Origin: Brassica napus
Taxonomy: Eukaryota; Streptophyta; Magnoliopsida; Brassicales; Brassicaceae
DNA length: 64,000 bases
Reading direction: 5' to 3'
Assembly (NCBI RefSeq): GCF_020379485.1
Contig: NC_063439.1
Span: 13,151,683 to 13,215,682 of the forward strand
A program made the position numbers and the translations under genes. Shown in pieces: positions 57,695 to 64,000 of this stretch (positions within the stretch are counted from its first letter, which is position 1; the number at the start of each line of letters is the position of its first letter). Below the pieces are notes generated by a model. The model was not told where the DNA came from and did not search any database. It saw only the letters and a list, made by a program, of their open reading frames with translations.

Positions 57695-58976
57695 TGATCT
57701 CACTTAAATTACCCTAAAGAGTGAATTTACTCTCTCAAATAAGAGGTTCAATTGCAGTACTTAGGTATCGAATGCACAAGGAGCTAGGAAACCTAATAAA
57801 TCTAATGGGATTTGTTAGGTTGGATGTTTTAATGATTAAAATGAAATTTGCAGTTTTTATTGAGCAAGTAATTGCTCGATTGATTGGTTGAGGTTTTGGT
57901 GCTTAAAGAAAAATAGCTAGACTTAGGGCTTTTATTCAGGAAACTTGGAATTATAATCCTACAGATGCCTAATGAGTTGCATGCATGATAATGTATAGCT
58001 CAACTACTAAGCAACATATCAATCAGCTCTCACGTTTCTGGACTTGTTTAACTATATCTAATGACCCAAACAAATGTGTGCGATCAATAGCAAGTGTCGA
58101 TCGATGATCCTATAAGGATATCTATCGATACACCTTTCACTCCGTCAATCGTTTATCTAATACGGATATCGATCGACGCACTTCTAGTTAAGCTTTATGT
58201 GCGGGTTGAATATTGCTCACTAAGATCACTAGATCAGCTCTCACCTTACTCTTAGCAAGAAACTTAGCTCAATTAGAATGGTTTCAGGATGAGAATGAAG
58301 CTATCGCTTTTATCTAACAATCCTAGGGCAAGTTCTAGGTAGCTAATCTAGAATCAGATATTAATGACAATCCTAATGATTATTATCACAAGTCAGCAAT
58401 CTATAGTTGGGGCTAATCCCTCATAACTTATTTAAACGCTAAAATCTAACAATGAAACTACTCAGACATGGCTAAGAAATTCATAACATAAATTAGGTAA
58501 GAAAACTTCATTAGAATAGTAAATATATATTAATGGAGTTTCAATCACAAATATAACTTTGGATCTTTTCTCCAATCTATCATAATCCTAAAAACCTTTG
58601 CTGATAATAATAAAACTAGAAACACAAGAAAGCACACTTTGCCTCTGACATGGTGGCAAAGCTTATATAATTAGGTTAAAACTCGTCAAGGATAATCTTG
58701 TAAATTGGTGAAGACTTGGGCTTCAAGTCGGTTGTGACCAAACGGACTTTCTGCACACTTCGCTGTTGATCGATGTTCTAATGTGAACATCAATCGATAT
58801 TTGTTCCTCAATATCGACCGATGGTCGAGCTCGATGGTCATCTTGGGTGCTTGCTCCAAATATCTCCAAAATTCTCCTGATCTTACAAATATAGTAAATA
58901 TACTCTATAATATAATAATTAATAGTAAAAACACCTATAAACCATGGTGAAAGTGGGTCAAATCCATGGTCTATCA
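57695..58976 (-). repeat. Element E 3' LTR
   Basis: Palindrome grid at 58097, 58121, 58145 and 58169; two of the four are mutated. TATATAA box on the minus strand near 58661-58667. It inserted in element C; the five bases before it are CATTC. Confidence 0.88.
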
Positions 58977-59606
58977 ACTCCTCCAAACTTACCCTTTTGC
59001 TTGTCCTCAAGCAAAACAAACATGCAGTCTCTCTGAAAGAGGCTTGAAAACAGCAGGGACTCACAAAATTTTAAACTTAGAATCATCACCTCTACAGTAT
59101 TGCAATCCACATCTAAGAAGTCCTAATCACAAAAGCACATTATACCATATCCTAGCTTAACAACTTAGCAAATCTTGTCTGACATTCCCCTTTACCAACC
59201 TCATTTCTTAGCATAAATAAAAGTGCAGGTTTTACCTTGGGAGTATCGATCACAGGATGTAAGGAGTTTCAAATAAGTATTTGGACCTTCAGATAAACAT
59301 TAGTTCATATCCTCTCTCTCTACTAATTTTCTCTCTTAGTCAAAGTCTGCTTATATTTGCAAGATCATTTACCAAGATTGGACAGGCTTCCATGAATCAA
59401 GACTTAATGGTGGTTGCCACCAAGTTCTGTTCTTTTCTTATTGACCTATATTCTAAGATTATTTGTGAAGCGAGCCTTAATGGTTGTAGCCACCAAGTCC
59501 TGTTCTAATCTTTTTCCTATATAATTATTATGAAGGAAGCCTTAATGGTTGTAGCCACCAAGTCATGTTCTAATCCCTTCCTAATAATTCTCTAATAGAT
59601 ACGTAT

Positions 59607-59615
59607 AATAATAAA

Positions 59616-59656
<41 letters not shown>

Positions 59657-59700
59657 TTTAAATATATCTATATTTCGAAAATAGAGAGAGAGAGAGAGAG
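59607..59700. repeat. AT and AG microsatellites in element E
   Basis: A (TA)n run at about 59621-59652 and (AG)n at about 59682-59700. The matching place in element B (37169-37235) has shorter runs. Confidence 0.9.
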
Positions 59701-60014
59701 GGTGATAATCTATAGACACAAGGCTTTACCTTCCAGACTTGTTTGAAGAATCCGATCCTATGTATACCAAGCCCCAAGACAAGCAGTTGTGTCAAGTTTA
59801 GTGTTGGATGTTAGCTTTGGTTCCTTCAAACAATCTCAGCAAGTGTAACATAGTTGACAGGTTGATCCACTTTAGTATCTTTAGTACTATCTGCAATCAG
59901 TAAGTTCTAGAATGGTGCTAATGAGTGGTTAGATAACAAGAAAAAATATAATAAGTTCATTTTCCATTGTTGACTCAATAAAAACTTAATGTTTGAAAAT
60001 ATTTTTTAAATTCA

Positions 60015-60476
60015 TGAATGGTACGGCCTTGGATAGGCTGTTGTTCCTGGATCACTTGAGGTGGGTCGAATTGAAGTTGTCCTCCGGGGTTACTAACACT
60101 CGTTGGACAGATGGACTTCTCCTGGAAGCTATGGGTTCCTTACAGGATGTATAGCTACTCTCTAGCACAGGTGCGCCCTGCTGGTTGCTAGGATGATCAC
60201 GTTAGAGATTCCTCTCCTTAGGTGAGTTCAATGTTCTTGATGCTGAACAGAGAAAGCAATAGGACACAAGACAAGCAATAGCTCAAAGTTCTTAGATTAA
60301 TCGTTAATCGCCAACTTAGCTGGTTACATGACATAAATAAGAAAGAATGTGGCTACTACTGTAGCTAGAAAACCCTAAGCCTAAACCGAGATGGTTTAGG
60401 AATTCTAATCATAATTGTCTTTGGTTTACTTAAATAAAACTCCTAAATCGACATGTCTTTTGGTTCTGAATTTGAA
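60015..60476 (-). repeat. Probable 3' LTR region of element F
   Basis: A new sequence begins TGAATGGTACGG exactly where homology to element E ends. It is noncoding and runs up to the pol stop. The partner LTR is outside the window, so the limits are not fixed. In CRM-type elements the LTR can overlap the end of pol. Confidence 0.45.
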
Positions 60477-62151
60477 TCAATTACATAACTTAAAAGCATT
60501 AAACCAACAAGCTGGTTTCGTCTTGATCTCGTCCAGCTCCTCCACTTTAGCTCTCACGAATTTGACTAAGTGTTGTAAGGATTTCTCTTGGGCTCTGGCT
60601 CTGGATCTCGTGATAGGTCCCTCCCTCAAGACCAAGGGGTCTTGATATGGCAAGCTCTTCCCATCTGCCATGTTCTAGCATGCTACTGTCCTCTTGAACT
60701 GTGCCAACGTCTTCCTTAGGTTCCATGTCAGGCTTCCAACTAGATGCACCTCCATCGCCCTGGTTCACACTTGACCAGAGTTCAGTTAGCTCATCGTCCT
60801 TATACTTGCCCTGCTCATCACCTTCCTCATCACTCTCCTCATCACTGCTGGAACTGTCTTGCTCGGCTTCAGTCTGGGCCGCACCATCCCCTCCTCCTTT
60901 AAAAGGATTTGTCCTCAAATCCAAGTCATCTGCAACAAAAGGATCAAGGTCAGAAACATTGAAAGTAGAACTAATGGGATACTTACCTTCAAGATCAATT
61001 TGATAAGCATTGTCATTGATCCGTTTGAGCACTTTAAAGGGTCCATCTTTCCGTTTCATTAGCTTGGAGTTTCTCTCATGAGGAAACCTGTCTTTCATGA
61101 GATGTATCCAAACTAAATCACCAGGTTGAAGTACTAGCTCCTTCCGACCTTTGTTCTTCTTCCTAGCATACATCTTGGTGCCCTCCTCTATGTTCTTCTT
61201 AACCTGTTCATGCGAAGACTTAACAAAATATGCCTTTTGGCTGCCATCAAGGTTAGTTTGTTCTTTCAGTGGTAATGCAAACAAATCAAGAGGTTCTAAC
61301 GAATTAAACATATATACAACCTGAAAGGGAGTGAACTTTGTTACTGAGTGCAGTGATCTATTATAAGCAAATTCCACATGAGGTAAACAATCCTCCCAAG
61401 TCTTAACGTTCTTTTTAATTAACGCACGCAATAGAGTCGACAATGTCCTATTCACAGTCTCAGTTTGGCCATCAGTCTGGGGATGACAAGTTGTAGAAAA
61501 CAACAGTCTGGTTCCAAACTTAGCCCATAAAGTTTTCCAGAAATAACTAAGGAACTTAGTGTCTCTATCCGAAACAATTTTCCTAGGCATTCCATGCAAT
61601 CTAACTACTTCTCTAAAGAAAAGATCAGCTACAATAGATGCATCATCAGTCGTATGGCAGGGAATGAAATGTGCCATCTTAGAAAACCTATCAAGCACCA
61701 CAAAGATACTATCCCTACCTCTTTTAGTTCTAGGCAAACCTAAAACAAAGTCCGTAGAGATATCAACCCAAGGATGTTCAGATATGGGAAGAGGAATATA
61801 CAAACCAGTCGGCTGTACCTTTGATTTAGCTTGCTTACAAGTGACACACCTGGAACACACTCTCTCCACGTCTTGTTTCATCTTAGGCCAGTAGAAATTT
61901 TCTGGCAGGGTGCTTAGTGTTTTCGCAACACCAAAGTGTCCCATCAAGCCTCCTCCGTGAGCTTCCCTAACATACAGCTCTCTCAGAGACACACACGGCA
62001 CACACAGGCGGTTATCATAGAAAACAAATCCTTTTACTTGATAGTAACGACCACTAGCATGCTTATCAGTTTCCTTATAAATTTCATGGAAATCAGGGTC
62101 ATCTGTATAACAAGTCTTTAGGTGTTCAAAGCCTAAGAGTTTTGTTTCCAT
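60477..62151 (-). pseudogene. Element F integrase (chromovirus-like, CRM-type C-terminus)
   Basis: 534-aa open frame from 62151 to 60547. HHCC zinc finger: H65, H72, C99, C102 region. Catalytic core D134, D195, E231, with 35 residues between the second D and the E. A GPF-type C-terminal fold ([32 protein letters not shown]) follows. No chromodomain is apparent; instead there is a [11 protein letters not shown] stretch and an acidic Ser-rich tail. A frameshift near 60610 moves to a frame holding [11 protein letters not shown], ending at 60477. The catalytic residues are intact. Confidence 0.9.
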
Positions 62152-62247
62152 GGACGAGAGAAGAGAATACCTGCGTGAGAGTGCATCTGTTACTACATTC
62201 TCCTTACCTTGTTTGTAGTTGATGACATAAGGAAAGGTTTCTATGAA

Positions 62248-62640
62248 CTATACCCACCTTGCATGTCTCCTGTTCAGCTTATGTTGCCCTTTGAGATGTT
62301 TGAGAGATTCATGATCTGTATGGATCACAAATTCTTTAGGCAAAAGACAGTGCTGCCACGTCTGAAGGGCTCTCACCAGTGCGTACAACTCCTTGTCATA
62401 GGTAGGGTAGTTCAGAAAAGCACCTCCTAGCTTTTCACTGAAATATGCTATAGATCTCTTCTCTTGCATCAACACACCTCCAATGCATACTCCTGAGGCG
62501 TCACATTCTATCTCAAAAGTTTTAAGAAAGTTAGGTAACACAAGTAATGGGGCATTACATAATCTTTCTTTCAGCAATTGGAATGCCTTATCTTGGGTGT
62601 GACCCCATAAGAATCCCACACTCTTCTTTATAACCTCAGT
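62248..62640 (-). pseudogene. Element F RNase H
   Basis: The RT-associated RNase H domain: [45 protein letters not shown] and [13 protein letters not shown] supply D, E and D. It is in a different frame from both RT and integrase. Confidence 0.85.
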
Positions 62641-63590
62641 GACTGGGGCAGCAATAGTACTGAAGTCTTTTACAAACCTTCAGTAGAAACCAGCCAATAA
62701 GCTCCGGACCTCTCAAGGCGTCGGCCATTCCCTGATGGCTCTCACTTTCTCCTCATCAACCTGTACACCCTGTGAAGTCACAACAAAACCCAAAAAGACC
62801 AGGTTATCTGTCCCAAAAGAGCACTTCTTGTAATTGGTAAACAAAGTTTCTTTTCTAAGCACATCTAGTACCTGTTAAGTGTTCAACATGTTCTTTCATT
62901 GATTTACTATAAATGAGAATGTGATTAAAGTAAACTACCACGAACAGTCCTATGTAAGCTCTCAAAACATGGTTCATCAATCTCATGAAATTACTAGGTG
63001 CATTAGTGAGGCCAAAGGGCATAACTAGCCATTCATACAATCCTAGTTTAGTTTTAAAGGCAGTTTTCCACTCATCTCCCTCTTTCATTCTAATCTGGTG
63101 GTAACCACTCTTTAAGTCAACCTTAGAAAAGACACATGAACCATGTAACTCATCTAACATAGCATCTAAACGAGGGATAAGATGTCTATACTTAACTGTG
63201 ATGTTATTAATTCTCTGCAATCAACACACATACGCCAGCTCCCATCCTTCTTGGGAACTAGTAGTACTGGTACAGCACATGGGCTCATACTTTCTCGGAT
63301 GTGTCCCTTCTCCAGAAGCTCATTGACTTGTTTATGGAGCTCCTTAGTCTCCACAGGGTTGGTCATGTAGGCTGGACGATTAGGAAGTGTAGCTCCTGGT
63401 ACAAGATTAATCTGGTGCTCAATGCCTCTGATGGGTGGCAACCAACGGGGCTATCATCTGGAAAGACATCCTTGTATTCATGTAAAATATTTTCAATTTC
63501 TCTAGGAATAGAAGGTGCACTGTTAGTTTGAGTTAGTAAACCTCTGTAAATAATCAGGACCAGGGATTGTTGATTAAACACGGCATCCTT
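62640..63590 (-). pseudogene. Element F reverse transcriptase, catalytic motif lost
   Basis: RT motifs: [19 protein letters not shown] (about 63220-63280), [15 protein letters not shown] (63080-63130) and [17 protein letters not shown] (62960-63020). The normally YxDD motif reads Y-F-N-H at about 62925-62936, so both metal-binding aspartates are gone. Frame changes occur near 63440, 63200 and 62855. The linker with EIENILHEYKDVFPDD lies at 63440-63520. Confidence 0.9.
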
Positions 63591-64000
63591 AAGATCTCCT
63601 GAGGTAGCTAATAAATTGAGATGACTTACCTGATCGGCTCCCTATACCAGTAGAGATTTTGCAGCAGCTTCGGCTTGAGGTACATCTGATCTTCATGTAC
63701 TTCCTGTGGCATCAAAGGAACAAGTGTGATCTGTTTTCCTCCATGGGAAAAGGAATGTCATTGGTGAAACGATCATGCAGCACCCTTCTGTCGAATTGCC
63801 ACGGCCTCCCCAACAGGATGTGACTGGAATCCATGGGTAATACATCACAAGTGATTTCGTCTTGGTACCTTCCAATCGTGAGTGGTACCTTCACTTTTTT
63901 TGTCACCCTTAGCTCTCCTTCTGTGTCGCTCAGCCATTGAAGCAAGTATGGTCGTGGATGTTTATGTACGGATAGCCCAAGCTTCTTCACAAAGGTTTCA
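63590..64000 (-). pseudogene. Element F protease region (partial, runs off the window)
   Basis: HKHPRPYLLQWLSD and CDVLPMDSSHILLGRPWQFDRRVLHD are the post-active-site protease segments typical of chromovirus pol. The active-site DSG/DTG lies beyond the window end. Gag is not in the window. Confidence 0.8.

Larger units (their letters stand above)
57695..60014 (-). mobile_element. Element E: 3' LTR and 3' noncoding region
   Basis: LTR 57695-58976 (1,282 bp), then a polypurine tract (58977-58992, minus strand). ~1 kb noncoding sequence follows, collinear with 36526-37550 of element B and including its three CCTTAATGG repeats (59401, 59474, 59539). It stops at 60014 where element F begins. No E coding sequence lies in the window. 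Confidence 0.85.

Noticed and set aside
59607..59660. TA-rich run as a functional origin or promoter
   Set aside because: Simple microsatellite, variable in length between elements B and E.
1..64000. tRNA, rRNA or other structured RNA genes
   Set aside because: No cloverleaf or rRNA-like sequence noticed; tRNA-like matches are short primer-binding sites beside LTRs.

Overview
The window looks like repeat-rich heterochromatin from a plant, most probably a Brassicaceae (Brassica-like) nuclear genome. The evidence is a Helitron with CTAG hairpin ends, a CACTA terminus, a plant L1 LINE with a DUF4283-type ORF1, Ty1/copia elements with initiator-Met-tRNA primer sites, and Athila/Tat-type Ty3/gypsy elements with Asp-tRNA-like primer sites. 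I find no intact cellular gene. The only non-transposase gene-like sequence is three broken copies of a Myb/SANT-like DNA-binding protein. All alignments here were made by eye.

Layout. 1-1517: right-hand end of a CACTA transposon, with a ~130-bp AT-rich tandem repeat and palindromic subterminal repeats. It interrupts a Myb/SANT-like gene copy (1518-1975) that forms a long inverted repeat with a second copy (~1985-2496). A third copy (2682 onward) is split by an almost complete LINE-1 (3196-9324) flanked by an 18-bp target duplication. 10073-17057 is a 3.49-kb tandem duplication of the 3' part of a noncoding Helitron whose inferred limits are 13757-17576. 17858-22697 is a complete but dead Ty1/copia element (Copia-1, minus strand, TSD CACGA).

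22703-47606 is a nest. An old copia element (Copia-2, minus) is cut between its gag zinc knuckle and protease by Ty3/gypsy-type element A (24728-46525, TSD ATGAG). Removing A and one TSD copy makes the copia reading frame continuous. Within A, the segment 25351-34693 is inverted. That segment holds a non-autonomous LTR element (LARD, 26397-33210, TSD ATGAA). The gag gene of A holds a related element B (35221-44266). A and B both have gag, an aspartic protease and a long SID-repeat ORF, but no reverse transcriptase or integrase.

47606-49440 is the Copia-2 LTR region, a LINE scrap and AT-rich DNA. 49440-54719 is Athila-type element D, with gag, protease and reverse transcriptase, truncated at its 3' side. 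It sits against an LTR fragment of element C (54720-57694), which is in turn cut by element E (57695-60014). From about 60015 to the window end is the pol gene of a chromovirus-like element F that continues outside.

The most striking unexplained signal is a palindrome, TCGATCGA, repeated at an exact 24-bp period. It occurs in the noncoding LTRs of A-E and in their gag, linker and post-protease reading frames, where 24 bp is eight codons and reads as an 8-residue S-I-D-x repeat. A second palindrome family, core GGTCGCTACGTAGCGACC, is arrayed at a 35-bp period inside the LARD and again in its LTRs.
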